Shown here: piece after piece, positions 1 through 10,659 of the stretch | Layout: every line of letters begins with the position of its first letter | Numbering within the stretch: the stretch's first letter is position 1 | Origin: Monoplex corrugatus | Taxonomy: Eukaryota; Mollusca; Gastropoda; Littorinimorpha; Ranellidae | Assembly (NCBI GenBank): GCA_030674185.1 | Contig: CM060312.1 | Span: 56,872,902-56,936,901 of the forward strand | DNA length: 64,000 bases | Direction of reading: 5' to 3' | The notes under the pieces: model-generated | The model's input: only the letters and a program-made list of their open reading frames with translations | Told to the model about the DNA's origin: nothing | The model's database searches: none | Program-made: the position numbers and the translations under genes

Positions 1-129
1 AAAAAAAGGTTGCTGTTCCCGGGACGAACGATTAGTTCGTCACAATGCACAGCCACCCAGCTCACCATCACTGTTTTTCTGTTTGTAATGTTATTCAGTA
101 ATACGAGGAAAAAAGAAAGAAAAAAGAAG

Positions 130-132
<3 letters not shown>

Positions 133-191
<59 letters not shown>
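133..191 (+). repeat. (AG)n microsatellite
   Basis: Uninterrupted AG dinucleotide run of about 29 units, flanked by A-rich sequence. Short ORFs over it on both strands are repeat by-products. Confidence 0.95.
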
Positions 192-195
<4 letters not shown>

Positions 196-1316
196 AAAAA
201 GAAAGACATGGACACTTCTTGTGAGCGGTGACCTCTTTCAAATACACGGATCCTTGATTTATCGTCTTAATGAAAGGATTACTTGGTGGAGGGTAAAGAA
301 AAATCCCAGCACCTACATCACTTTCAAACTTGGGGATCTTTCGTTTTGTTACTGGGTGATCTAACCAGTTATATGCCCACAACTCCGCTCTTTTAGTTCT
401 TTGCTGGTTTGTTTCTGATCTTGCCGTGCTCTTTTTGGATATAGTTACTTTACTGTTCCATTCATTTACTCCTTCATTTAGTGTCTGTCTTAATATCCAC
501 GAATATCTCTGCAGTAAAGCGTTAAACGTTAGATGTTTTATGGACGAACTGTTTCCGGTTCATATTGCTTATAGCTTATAGCCAAGCCGACACTAGAGCC
601 ATTATCAGGGCTAACATCACGTTGAAAACAACTTCCCAAGTTTAAACAAAAAGGCAACAGTTTAAATTTAAAACCCAGCTCACGATCATTACTGGCAAAC
701 TTAACACCTGTACATGTGATTTTGTTAATCTTACGTATCTGCCTGGAACTAAATATACTCAAAAAGAACTACATCAGTAAATCAATAACAATGCACAAAG
801 ACTGGGAGAGAAAGCGAGAGAGAGAGAGAGGTGAGGAGAGTGATAAAAGAAAATACAACATCAACGAAGTAGAAGCACATCAACTGGCGACTTTAAAACA
901 ATACACGTTTAGTCAAGAGTGTCATGATGAAGGAACAACAATGAATCGGCAGTGACAGACACAAGGTTACACTTGGGGGGGGGGGGGGGGGAGGACTGCT
1001 GAAGACCAGACACGTACAAGTAGCAGTTTCAAACATCACTGTTCCATAATTGCGTACTAGGCTAGTACACATATCGTTGGTACTCATGCCCTTTCAAAAC
1101 AAAATGAAACGAATCAAAAGGACAAAACAACATTTAATGGTCAAGCCACATCAACAACCTCCTCTTTTTCCAATAGAAAAAAAGACGAGAACACAACCAC
1201 GGAATAGCTACATATATTATTAAGTACACAAGGCGATTTACATTCGTTGAGCTGTTAAGAGTTATGTCCCTTGCATTGACACCCGTTTTGCATGAATGTA
1301 GGACTGATTCATGTAG
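192..1316. other. Unassigned sequence with a G17 run
   Basis: No gene, RNA gene or recognisable transposon was seen. It holds a short GA stretch near 815-835 and a pure run of 17 G at 975-991 on the plus strand. The rest looks like ordinary AT-rich intergenic or downstream DNA. Confidence 0.5.
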
Positions 1317-1520
1317 ATGTCATGCCGGAAAAAGTTGAGGGCAAATACAAGGGGAAGATCACAAACAAATTACCAGGGATATATCAAGGAGTGGACAGGC
1401 CGTAACAGCCCGGATATTTTCAGCCTGGCTGTGAAAAGACAAATGTGGGGGACAGAGACACGGAGAGCAATGCGGGAAGCCAACATCCTAATGAGTGATG
1501 CTGCAGACTGCGACTGATGA
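1317..1520 (+). mobile_element. 3' tail of a non-LTR retrotransposon, EWTG type
   Basis: The plus frame from 1317 reads RGRSQTNYQGYIKEWTGRN followed by a segment ending ADCD and a stop at 1515-1517. This resembles the C-terminal tail of reverse-transcriptase polyproteins (RGR..T.Y...IKEWTG......A..R..WR...R.AMREA) from memory of RTE-like elements. Only the last ~66 residues are here and no upstream RT motif is in frame, so it is a 5'-truncated dead copy. The exact clade is uncertain. Confidence 0.6.
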
Positions 1521-1790
1521 CTGAAAACTGGCCGATCTCGTTCCAACTTTCACAACTTCGACATGTGCTCTCGATATATCAGTGAGAACTCATGCACGTC
1601 GGGACAAAGGATGAGGTACTGGGCCGACAACTTCTGATCTTACTCAGGTTAAATGTCACTCGGAAAACCTCAAACCTTAAAATGCTGCCATAAGCTGAAC
1701 ATTTAGTCTGTTGATGACAAGCCGGGAAATGCCGGCTCAAAGGTAATGACCCAAATTCAAACGTATAACATTTCCTGTTGAGGCAGACTT

Positions 1791-2026
1791 ATCAACCCTT
1801 TGACTCATGCATCCTGTCTACAGCATCCTGCATTGTCACCCATGGCAGCAAAGCAGAAACGAAACTATTTCACTCCTTCATCCTATCCATCCGCTTCCTG
1901 CTGTACCCTACCCTTTCATTCCCTGATCCTTGCCACCTGCTTCCTGCAGGAAGCTGGTGGATAGGGTGAGTAAAAGGGTTCATTTTTTTGCAGTTGATGG
2001 ATAGGGTGCGGAAGTCAAAGTGGTAA
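1791..2026. mobile_element. Palindromic TTAA MITE, copy A (degenerate)
   Basis: Two arms mirror each other about a central CTTCCTGCAGGAAG near 1946. The left arm carries CCCTTTGACT and the right arm ends GTCAAAGTGG. Other copies (16995, 20145, 51994, 57051) show the same arms ending in TTAACCC / GGGTTAA, which is the pattern of piggyBac-type ends and TTAA targets. This copy has decayed termini without clean TTAA. No transposase is present, so it would be non-autonomous. Confidence 0.7.
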
Positions 2027-2744
2027 TGCTACTTTCATGTCTGTCAGTCCCGGAGGATCATGGTGCTTGCTGCGCTGGATAGTAGTAGGCTATCGATAGA
2101 AGATCCATATCTATGCAATAGATGGATGCCAATCTTGCGGACAATTTCTGCTGTGGTTGTACGTACAGTCCAATACAACAGCAGCAATCCTGTTCTTATC
2201 AGCACAAAAAAGCTGAATCTGATCTGTCAGCTTAAAACTGCACGTTTTTCTGAAGTCGCTTTCCATTTAATTATTGCATTAGTTCTGCATTAGAATCTTC
2301 TTAGCTCTTTCTGTATAAGGACCTGGTGCTTTGTCTTGCACTGCACAACACACGTTTATTGAAGAACCCACATGCGGTCCGACAGCTTGGAAACTTTGCC
2401 AAATCTACAAAACTGGATGTTACACTGGTCTCTGCAAGTGCACTGATAGTTTCGTTTCTCAAGCTTTTGTTCTTAGCCAGAGCTCACGATGCTTTGACAC
2501 TTAGTCAGGTATGCTGGTCACACTTAACAAGATGGGAGTCCTCTGCTTTGACTGCACGTGGCAACGCTGTCTTTGACAAAATACTATGTGAGCTGCAGTA
2601 GAGAACTGTTATTTTTCGGGTCTTTATTAACTTTCTGACATGACTTATCAATTTCAAAGGACAAAACCACCTCCTTTGAAAAAATAATTCTTTGCCTTCA
2701 CATAAACTCTGTTTTTTAGTGGCGTACAAAACAAAAGTTTTACC
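2027..2744. other. Unassigned sequence
   Basis: No gene or known repeat recognised. Short ORFs up to 91 codons on both strands have no familiar motif and no splice context. Confidence 0.45.
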
Positions 2745-3215
2745 TTAATGTCCAGTTAAGTACTTGGGTACCCTTATCAGTCAAGAAGGATTAAACTAAA
2801 AAAACCCAGAAATTAGCAAAATTGACACCGATTTGGATATACGCTGCTTTCTGATCTAACTGAAGCTACTGCATGCCCTCGTGCCTTCGTCTTGCTATAA
2901 GCACGTAAAACATGGACTACGACAGCAAAACTAAAGAAGAGGAATCAGGCGCTAGAGACAACATGCCTCAGAAGTCTCAATATTTAGCATTTCTTCTCAC
3001 ACAGGTCACATCGTTGACGACGAAGAGCAAAGACAAATCGCCCAACATGTTAAGACTTAATGAGGACATGTTGTCCACAATTAAGAAGAAAAAGCTGATG
3101 GTATGATCATGTAAAGAGCTCCAGCTGACTCTCAAAGCCAGGAAATGGAACAAGGGGCAGACAGAGGAAGAAATAGGTAACATCGCAGACTGGACTGAAG
3201 AGAACTTTTTTTTAT
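2745..3215 (+). mobile_element. Decayed non-LTR reverse transcriptase C-terminal region
   Basis: The plus strand at 2757-2830 encodes KYLGTLISQEG and then EISKID, the FKYLG..IS..G block found after the catalytic domain in many non-LTR elements. Farther on, LKLLHALV (2866 area), LSTIKKKKL (3070 area) and NIADWTE (3178 area) match successive landmarks of the same C-terminal region in order. Stops and frame changes separate the blocks, so it is a dead fragment. It differs in sequence from the abundant GAT-tailed family in this window. Confidence 0.6.
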
Positions 3216-3619
3216 ACAACCCAGACACTCGGCCACAACTGTGAAGGATGGAGGTTAACTACTACAGCATTCATCAGTGCTGTGACCCTTGATCCTGGCC
3301 GGTATGAGATCCATTAACTGTAAGCTAATGTATCACAATTCACATTATAATACAGAAGTTGTCCAATTTACTTTCTTAAGCATTACTTAGTAAAGTCTGA
3401 AGAAAATTGCAGACGTGTGGTTTCAGTCTTTTCTGACTATTCATTTATTTTACCATTACAAAAGCCTAGCTGCTTGAAAAGGCCAGGGGAGCATACCGCC
3501 AGTATAAATAAGAGTCATCCCTTCACTTTGTCTCCGGACGCAGTTACCTTACATGCTGGATTTTAAAAAATGTTATCAAAGTTCAATAAAACACTAAAAA
3601 AAAAGAACTTTTCAGGCCT

Positions 3620-3653
<34 letters not shown>

Positions 3654-4715
3654 CAATCTCGTCTTTTTGTCTGCCTGGTTCAGCTGATACAATCATAAAT
3701 TTAAAAATCTGATATCCCGACTTCAAGTCCAGCCCACGACATGAGTTCGGTGCATATCTCAAGGCACCAGTCATTCGGCTTTCATGTGGGCTGACCATAT
3801 ACACGACGAACCGACGAACTTAAGAAGAAAAATCACCTTAGCGTTTCATACCTGCACACACAGACGCACACAGTCACACAACCGCACACACACACACACA
3901 ACCACACATAGACGGATAGAGACTAGACTTACTCAAAGCCACTTGCTGGATCTGAAGCAATATTCCCCTTACTTCAATTCTTTTGGAACAGAATTTTTTT
4001 TTTTACAGGAAACACCACACACGCCAGTCGTTCCAATGGAGAACAACAGCACAGTATAAATCATGCTGGAAACTCCCTGTCTGTCTACCCGGGCAGTTTA
4101 CTTAGCTTGTCACCACTAAGCATATACAATGATACAAACGCGTAAGCATACACACACACACATGCACGCACGCGCACACACAAACACACACTCACGAACG
4201 CTCCCACACAAAAAACACACATACATTCAAAAAGAACCCACATTCGCATACACAACTGAAATAAGAATCTATCATAGTATTTATTACCGTGGGCAAGAAG
4301 GCAACATGTACATCAAATCAAACCTTGCAGTACAAGGACAGTACTGATTTCCATTTTGATCCTTGTCTCTTGTCCTGGTTGTGGCCAGGGCCATGCGCTT
4401 ACGTTCACGTGCATGTGTATGTGATTGTGTGCATATAGTTGGTATAATAATTTCCCTTCCACCAATATGTACTGCCACTTCTGACTACCGATCATGTGGC
4501 ATTGTGGAATCATTTATCATATATAATATATGAGTGTAATTTTTTTCAGTATGTGTTCAATTGTGTATTATATGTGCATGGCTGTGTGTATTCTGATGTG
4601 TCTGCGTGTGTGTATGCGTGATATAACAGTGTTCTGTATGTATTGTCATAAAATGTATAATGTGCAGTGAGTGGAAATGAGTTCGGAGAACATCGCTATA
4701 CATGAATGGTTTATG
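3216..4715. other. Unassigned sequence with A31 run and CA-rich stretches
   Basis: Contains a pure A31 run at 3621-3651 and CA-rich stretches around 3858-3910 and 4145-4210. No gene or familiar transposon was recognised. The A run could be an old retroposon tail, but I see no body that supports this. Confidence 0.45.
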
Positions 4716-4912
4716 TATTCATTTATTACTATTATTGCAATCATCATAATTATTATTATCATTACTATTATTATCATTGTTGTTATTGTTGACATCATCA
4801 TCACCATCATTATTACTATTAGCATTGTCATATCATCATCATAATTATTTTTCATTATTGTTATTATTATCATCATTACTGTTAGTATTATCGTTATCAT
4901 TTTCATTATTAC
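4716..4912. repeat. ATT/ATC trinucleotide-rich tract
   Basis: About 200 bp made mainly of ATT and ATC triplets with drift. Reading frames across it give low-complexity Ile/Met/Leu/Ser peptides and are not coding. Confidence 0.85.
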
Positions 4913-5379
4913 ATGCGTGCCTGCTCGTGATAGTACGCATGAATGCCGCATGCGTGAGTGCGTTGGTGCGTGTGTGTACGTGCGCATGTGTTTGTGTGTG
5001 TGTTCGATCTTTCAATTAACGTCTTGGGATGGATATCCTGTGTGCCTCTGTGTTAGCGTACATATGTATGTGTACGTGCATGCATGTGTGTGCGCGAGTG
5101 AATACTTGATTGTGTAAATTGCATGTGCACAAACATGCAAGTGTACAGGTGTTTGCGGGTCAGAGATTCAAAGCGGACCAGGTCAGCCCACGGGGTGGAG
5201 AGCGGCGGCAGCAGTCCTGTAGCAGCCTTCAAAGCATCACACGACACCATTGGCCAACACAGTAAAGAAAACGGAGACACTGTCAACACCAATCACAGTC
5301 CCAGTTACGGTCAAATTCTTGCTTCCAGAACGGCAACACTCTACGTTTTATTCTGAAAAAAATTGTTCTTTTCAACGGT

Positions 5380-5556
5380 TGTTTTGCCAATTTTTAAACT
5401 GAGGATGCTCCTAGTCTTTTGTTTGATCATTTAAAACCCGATTTTGCCAGTTTTTAAGCCAAGGATGCTAGCCTTTTGTTTGATCATTTAAAGCCCGAAT
5501 TTACCAATTTTTGAGCTAACGACGCTAGTCTTTTGTCTTATAATTCAAAGCCTGAA
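5380..5556. repeat. Three tandem copies of a ~60-bp unit
   Basis: The block CCAATTTTTAA...GATGCT...CTTTTGTTTGATCATTTAAA.CCCGA occurs three times in a row with moderate divergence, the third copy the most decayed. Confidence 0.8.
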
Positions 5557-5804
5557 TCACGGTTAATTGTTATATGTCTACACATAAGCTCTATGCGTGG
5601 GCAAAGTTCTGAGATGCTTACTTTTAAGTATCCTGCGCAATACATGTAATTATCAAACCTCGCATACACATGCCAGTAGAACCATTTGTGCATTGAAGTA
5701 TAATGTTTCAGAGATGATCCTGTCTGAACTAAAAACCTCAGACCTCCACATGGAAACCATCACTACAGGGTTACCACTATGACCAAGTTCCTGACACCTT
5801 GGAA

Positions 5805-6080
5805 CCAGAATTTTTTCCCTAACACTGACTGTTAATAGAACTACGGACTTCAGACTGAGTGTCTTGAGTTCAGTCCCAGTCTGCAACATAAAAAGCTGGC
5901 CTTTTCACTGCCCATATTTGAATGCTCCAATTATTCTCATGGTGTCAGCATACTATTACAGCTCCCGTTCTGTCCCTTCCTCTTCCCCTCACTCCTCCTC
6001 ATTACAAGACCTTTCCAGCATATAGAATTTTGTCTAGGCTCAAGGTGTCTGCCAGGTAATTGTTGGCCAATTTGAATAGA
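5805..6080 (+). mobile_element. tRNA-derived SINE, family I
   Basis: A degenerate B-box (GAGTTCAGTCC) at about 5868 is followed by the family I body: AGCTGGCCTTTTCACTGCCC, then a GGTGTCAGC block, a C/T-rich part, and CAAGACCTTTCCAGCATATAG ... GGCTCAAGGTGTCTGCC. The same ordered blocks occur at 53990, 58215 and, partly, 39462. No target-site duplication was found, so this copy is old. Confidence 0.7.
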
Positions 6081-7137
6081 GCGCATATGGAAATGTTCCA
6101 GCATAATGATTCCGTCTTGTACAAACCAAAAGTCTTTGCCCATGGTACTTTACCACGTCTCGAAAACAACTCCACAAATAGCTTTGCTTTTCAATTTTAA
6201 CAACAAATCGAGGGTCACCTGCAGAGTGGGGTATCTGTATTCTTTATTCCTTTCGTAATATACCATTCTGGCTCGTAACCTTTGAAATACGAGCGTAAGC
6301 ATAGGCAATGCTATATGAGTGTATGTATAGAGAAGTTCGGCGACTCGCTGATATACTCCTTTGCCAGAAAAGGATGGAATATTTTTCATGTCTATCATTA
6401 TGACTGATTATTATGGATTCTAGCATTAATGGGGGATAAACGGAACATTCCGTTGTTGTAATTAAACTGCTTTTTGGTTTAGGCCTGTTAAAATGAGAAA
6501 TAGCAAATATTGATTTCTACTGGAATGAAAATTTTACATATAGCATAAAATGGACTATAAACCCTATTTCATTTTATTCAAAGAAGTATGACGATAATAA
6601 CAATTCATCCTTTGCGATTTCAGAGAGCTACAGTTAAAAAAAAAAAAGATAAAAATTGCACTTATAACCGTAGTTTAGAATTTTCTTATAAAAATTTCGC
6701 GTTTTCCCCGCAAAGCAAGAAGTTCGCCATATTACTCTTTGACCCTGATTCTGAAGCCCTTCTGACCTCTGGTATCACACAGATCTTTCCTGCTGGTCAC
6801 ACAGTTTCGTGTTGTTTTCAACTTGAGCAGTCGGCCAAAACCTCGACAGTGGTGCTCTCTCACCAACGCTTTTGTGCGGCTTAAACAAAAACTCTTGCCG
6901 CTTAGGGCGTTGGTCCAGTGTTGATGTCACATTCAGAAACAAAGGTAAGTCGACTGTGGCATCTATAGTTAAAAAACCTGACAGGGCAATGATGATACTT
7001 TGTCTTGACCCCACGTCATCGAGTGCTGGTCTCCTGTTGAAGAGTTTAGCCGCACCCGCTGACAATATCGGTGTAAAATTTGTCAACTCCCGTTTTTGTC
7101 GGTTCGTTTATTCGTGCACATTTGTTTAAAAATAAAA
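6081..7137. other. Unassigned sequence
   Basis: No gene or recognised repeat. ORFs of about 100 codons at 6588-7129 on both strands overlap each other and show no domain I know. Confidence 0.4.
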
Positions 7138-7300
7138 GTAGAAAGAAACTCTGGGGAGAGCCGGACAACAGAAGGTCCTCAGATGAGAAACCCCTGGTCA
7201 AGAAACAGTTTCGGCCCTTAACTCCTGACACTCTAAGAGGGCCGGGCCGCATCCAGTGGTGACTCTTGAATGCCTTTCTGCTGTCGTCTTTTTTCTTTTT
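7138..7300 (+). repeat. Dispersed repeat, partner of 62303-62470
   Basis: The stretch AGAAACTCTGG.GAG.GCCGGACA.CAGAA.GTCCTCA and the later AACTCCTGACACTCTAAG.GGGCC recur in the same order and spacing at 62303-62470. One copy lies just past the Wnt5 3' UTR and the other in the upstream intron, so the pair brackets both exons. It is probably a dispersed transposon tail. The family is not recognised. Confidence 0.75.
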
Positions 7301-7858
7301 TTTTTTATTTACAAAATGGTGCTAATCTTGTGCTGATCTCACGTCATGATTTTTATTTCTCAGCATGGACCAACATTACAATTCTCGAACAGGAACCGTC
7401 ACTCGCCTTTGGCGAATGAACGACGCTGACAGGAAAGCAAACTTCACTTGTTCATCACGGCAGTGGTGGGAAATAAGGGAGCGTCAGTCGCTGATCACAA
7501 AAATACTTTTCGTATAGTCAAAGGTAACTACCACTGATCGCGTATAGTATCGATCTGATCAGTTTGAATATTCATACATTAACGGCACTGGTACTGACAC
7601 TGGTACTGACCTCAAACAACAACTTTCTACGAGAATCATAAAACCCGCAACTCGAACATCCACAAGCGACATAGCACTGGTGAAGAGCCCATCTCTTCGC
7701 ACCCACAAGGTTTTGGGTGTACTGCATACGAGCGGAGAATGTAGCTCACAGACCTAAAGAGAAAGCGTGGCTCTGTAGGTCTGTGGGTGTGTGTAGTCTG
7801 ACCACACGTAGACACAGTGGTTTTTGCCTCGAGTCGGACACAACGGCCACCGGCACTA
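7301..7858 (-). other. Wnt5 3' UTR (extent inferred)
   Basis: Sequence downstream of the Wnt5 stop codon on the minus strand. Two AATAAA hexamers occur on this strand, at 7352-7357 and 7304-7309. Either could be the poly(A) signal, but both sit in T-rich DNA and may be chance. The UTR includes the hairpin at 7747-7785. Real ends need transcript data. Confidence 0.4.
7747..7785 (-). promoter_or_regulatory. Stem-loop in Wnt5 3' UTR
   Basis: CACAGACCTA (7747-7756) is a perfect 10-nt inverted match to TAGGTCTGTG (7776-7785). Inside it, after one A/G mismatch, AGAG (7758-7761) pairs with CTCT (7771-7774), leaving a 9-nt loop. This gives a 14-bp stem with a single mismatch, about 75-110 nt past the stop codon. 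A cis-acting RNA structure is possible; function is inference. The stem is too short for a typical pre-miRNA. Confidence 0.6.
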
Positions 7859-8320
7859 TCACTTACACGTCTGCACGTCCACAATCCTCTCACACGTCTT
7901 ACAGCGCACGTAACAGCACCAGTAAAACTTGCAGTGGCAACGTTCCACCAGCTTCCTCTTAAAGGTGTTGTAGCCGCGGCCACAGCACATGAGGGTACAG
8001 CCGTCCATACCCTGTGAGTTCCTCTTGCACTCCCGCCCCACAGTGCCCAAAGAGCCCGTGTCCGGGTTGGCCTGGCAGTAGTCCGGGCTCTTGTCTAAGT
8101 AGATGAAGTCCTCCTTTGTGGGCTTGTTGTAGCGCCGGTTCTTTCTCTTCAGCTGCGTGCCCCGCTTGTTGAACTTGGCCTCCGTGGCGCCGTCGTAGCG
8201 ATCCTTCAGGCGGTCGCCCACCTCGCGGAAGGTGGGCAGCTGCTGCCAGCACGTCTTGAGACTGCATGAACCCGACACCCCGTGACACTTGCAGGCCACC
8301 TTGGCGTAGTTGTACACCGA
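7859..8320 (-). CDS. Wnt5: Wnt5, terminal coding exon
   Basis: Encodes the last 153 residues of a secreted Wnt ligand. Wnts are lipid-modified glycoproteins that bind Frizzled; Wnt5 types mostly signal through Ror/Ryk and planar-polarity routes. The exon starts [19 protein letters not shown]; the first Ser of SGS (residue 16) is the position O-palmitoleoylated by Porcupine in Wnts. Then come SLKTCW, the Wnt5-like TGSLGT...[16 protein letters not shown], and the C-terminal cysteine-rich finger [16 protein letters not shown] ending VDVQTCK and TGA. All family cysteines I expect are present. The start is set by an acceptor (TTTGTGTGCTTTCAG) ending at 8321, giving phase 0. The NKT-type sequon I recall before GMDGC in vertebrate Wnt5a reads KRNSQ here, so it is not a glycosylation site. 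Confidence 0.97.
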   Translation of the reverse strand, partial: SVYNYAKVACKCHGVSGSCSLKTCWQQLPTFREVGDRLKDRYDGATEAKFNKRGTQLKRKNRRYNKPTKEDFIYLDKSPDYCQANPDTGSLGTVGRECKRNSQGMDGCTLMCCGRGYNTFKRKLVERCHCKFYWCCYVRCKTCERIVDVQTCK

Positions 8321-8340
8321 CTGAAAGCACACAAAACAAT
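8321..8340 (-). other. Splice acceptor of Wnt5 terminal exon
   Basis: On the minus strand the sequence reads ATTGTTTTGTGTGCTTTCAG, a T-rich tract and CAG, directly before the TCG codon of the exon. It pairs with the donor at 60054/60053 in phase 0. Confidence 0.93.
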
Positions 8341-8432
8341 GTATTTTATTATGCTGAATGCTATATTGTAATCTGTTACATTACATTGGTTGTTTTTTTT
8401 GGTTTGTTTTCTCTTATGTTATACTGTACCAC

Positions 8433-8568
8433 CATCATCATCATGTGCTCTGCCGCATGGCGTTGGCGATCGTGGTCCTCCATATGTATCTAAACCTTGT
8501 TGCCGCAAGCACATCTTCCATCCTTTCTGTCTTCAATATTCTCTCCCTGGGTCTACCTGATGCTCTCT
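8433..8568 (-). mobile_element. RTE-like retrotransposon 3' tail, copy 1
   Basis: Minus-strand copy of the GAT-tailed non-LTR family common in this window. The plus strand shows CATCATCATCATG, GCCGCATGGCGTTGGCGATC, then the TCTCCCTGGGTCTACCTG block. It is truncated to the last ~45 codons. Its 5' edge lies about 25 bp from the U2 snRNA fragment at 8594-8631. Confidence 0.88.
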
Positions 8569-8593
8569 ATACTGTACAGCACTGTGTAATATT

Positions 8594-8631
8594 GATACTA
8601 CACTTTGGTCTCAGCCAAAAGGCCGAGAAGC
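8594..8631 (-). pseudogene. U2 snRNA 5'-end fragment
   Basis: The minus strand reads GCTTCTCGGCCTTTTGGCT followed by GAGACCAAAGTGTAGTATC. This matches the first ~37 nt of U2 snRNA after its AUC cap-proximal bases, with two substitutions and one extra A. The GUAGUA branch-site recognition element is intact. The rest of U2 (Sm site, stem-loops III and IV) is absent, so this is a fragment and not a gene. Confidence 0.85.
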
Positions 8632-8825
8632 TTTTCGACTTGGCCAGCTCATGGGTTTATGTGCAGGCTTAAGGCTTGTGCCATGATCACCATACACATG
8701 GCACCTGTGACGTTAGTGCATATGGAATGCACTCCGAGCAACGGGACGTCAATTTGAGAAATTGAAGTTGAACTGTAATATTGAACCGTAGCACAAAGCA
8801 TTAGTGGGAAGGTTGGAAATGACCA

Positions 8826-10190
8826 TGGAAGAATGTTTTGGGGTATACGTGTATCTGTGTCTGTGCTCCTGTGGAAGAATGTTTTGGGGTATATCTGTGT
8901 CTGTCTTCCTGTGGAAGAAAGTTTTGGGGTATATTTGTGTCTGTGCTCCCGTGGAAGAATGTTTTGGGGTATATCTGTGTCTGTCTTCCTGTGGAAGAAT
9001 GTTTTGGGGTATATCTGTGTCTGTGCTCCTGTGGAAGAATGTTTTGGGGTATATCTGTGTCTGTCTTCCTGTGGAAGAATGTTTTGGGGTATACTTGTGT
9101 CTGTTCTCCCGTGGAAGAATGTTTTAGTGTGTATCTGTCTCTGTGTTTCCGTGGAAGAATGTTTTGGGGTATATCTGTGTCTGTGTTCCTGTGGAAGAAT
9201 GTTTTGGGGTATATCTATGTCTACACTCTTGTGGAAGAATGTTTTGGGGTATATCTGTGTCTGTGCCCCTGTGGAAAATGTTTTTGGGTATATCTGTGTC
9301 TGTATTCCTGTGGAAGAATGTTTTGGGTATACATGTATCTGTGTCTGTGCTCCTGTGGAAGAATGTTTTGGGGTGTATCTGTGTCTGTCTTCCTGTGGAA
9401 GAATGTTTTGGGTATATTTGTGTCTGTGCTCCCGTGGAAGAATGTTTTGGGGTATACCTGTGTCTGTGTTCCTGTGGAAGAATGTTTTGGGGTATATCTA
9501 TGTCTACACTCTTGTGGAAGAATGTTTTGGGGTATATCTGTGTCTGTGCCCCTGTGGAAGAATGTTTTGGGGTATATCTGTGTCTGTCTTCCTGTGGAAG
9601 AATGTTTTGGGTATACATGTATCTGTGTCTGTGCTCCTGTGGAAGAATGTTTTGGGGTGTATCTGTGTCTGTCTTCCTGTGGAAGAATGTTTTGGGGTAT
9701 ATTTGTGTCTGTGCTCCCGTGGAAGAATGTTTTGGGGTATACCTGTGTCTGTCTTCCTGTGGAAGAATGTTTTGGGGTATATCTGTGTCTGTGCCCCTGT
9801 GGAAGAATGTTTTGGGGTATATCTGTGTCTGTATTCCTGTGAAAGAATGTTTTGGGGTATATTTGTGTCTGTGCTCCTGTGGAAGAATGTTTTGGGGTAT
9901 ATTTGTGTCTGTGCTCCTGTGGAAGAATGTTTTGGGGTATATTTGTGTCTGTACTCCTGTGGAAGAATGTTTTAGGGGTATATCTGTTGTTCCCGTGGAA
10001 GAATGTTTTGGGGTATATCTGTGTCTGTGTTCCTGTGGAAGAATGTTTTGGGGTATATCTATGTCTACACTCCTGTGGAAGAATGTTTTGGAGTATATCT
10101 GTGCCTGTGCCCCTGTGGAAGAATGTTTTGGAGTGTATCTGTGTCTGTGCTCCTGTGGAAGAATGTTTTGGGGTATATCTGTGTCTGTAC
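8826..10190. repeat. 40-bp minisatellite, about 34 copies, with higher-order repeat
   Basis: The unit GTGGAAGAATGTTTTGGGGT + ATATCTGTGTCTGTGCTCCT repeats every 40 bp. Rare variants recur at about 280-bp steps: CTATGTCTACACTC at 9211, 9494 and 10055, and TACATGTATCTG at 9331 and 9615. This indicates a seven-unit higher-order repeat. Because 40 is not a multiple of three and the unit lacks stops, all three plus frames and at least one minus frame stay open for hundreds of codons. This explains the long ORFs; they are not convincing genes. Confidence 0.95.
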
Positions 10191-10417
10191 ATCCTCATTA
10201 ATCACCATCTGAATGATCAAATCCATACCGTAGTGACCGCCCACAATCAAACAAACGGGAACCCGAAAAACATAAAACAGAACCATAACGCGTGTTTAAT
10301 ATAACAAAACAAGACAAGCGAACATTTTTGGCCGACTGGACTTAGTCATGCGCACACAAAACACAACACAGAACATATATGCAAAATTTAGGAGAAAAAA
10401 GTAAAAACTTCCCTGAT

Positions 10418-10655
10418 CATGAAGTGTTTGTATGTTGCTGTAACTGGGAAGAATATAATAGATAAGAAATCATGAAGTGTATGTTGCTGTAACTGACAAG
10501 AAAATAATTGATAAGAAATCATGAAGAGTTTACCGCTGCAGTAACTGAGAGGAAAATGACATAAGATATCATGAAGTGTTTGTATGTTGCAGTAAGTGGG
10601 AAGAAAATGACAGATAAGAAATCATTAAGTTTTGTATCTTGCAGTAGCGAAACCA
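10418..10655. repeat. Short minisatellite, ~52-bp unit, five copies
   Basis: Copies begin with CATGAAGTG or variants at 10418, 10471, 10520, 10570 and 10623 and end with GATAAGAAAT. Divergence increases toward the last copy, which runs into the retrotransposon at about 10660. Confidence 0.85.
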
Positions 10656-10659
10656 TCAT

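Noticed and set aside
7304..7309. Firm poly(A) signal call for Wnt5
   Set aside because: AATAAA lies in a T/A run and a second one lies at 7352-7357; without transcript ends neither can be chosen.
8594..8631. Functional U2 snRNA gene
   Set aside because: Only the first ~38 nt are present; Sm site and 3' stem-loops are missing.
8678..8704. 8-bp inverted repeat GTGCCATG / CATGGCAC
   Set aside because: Short, isolated and expected by chance in 64 kb.
8833..10201. Long ORFs of 380, 352, 334 and 325 codons on both strands
   Set aside because: All lie in the 40-bp minisatellite and are open in several frames because the unit has no stop codon; no start context, splice sites or non-repeat sequence.
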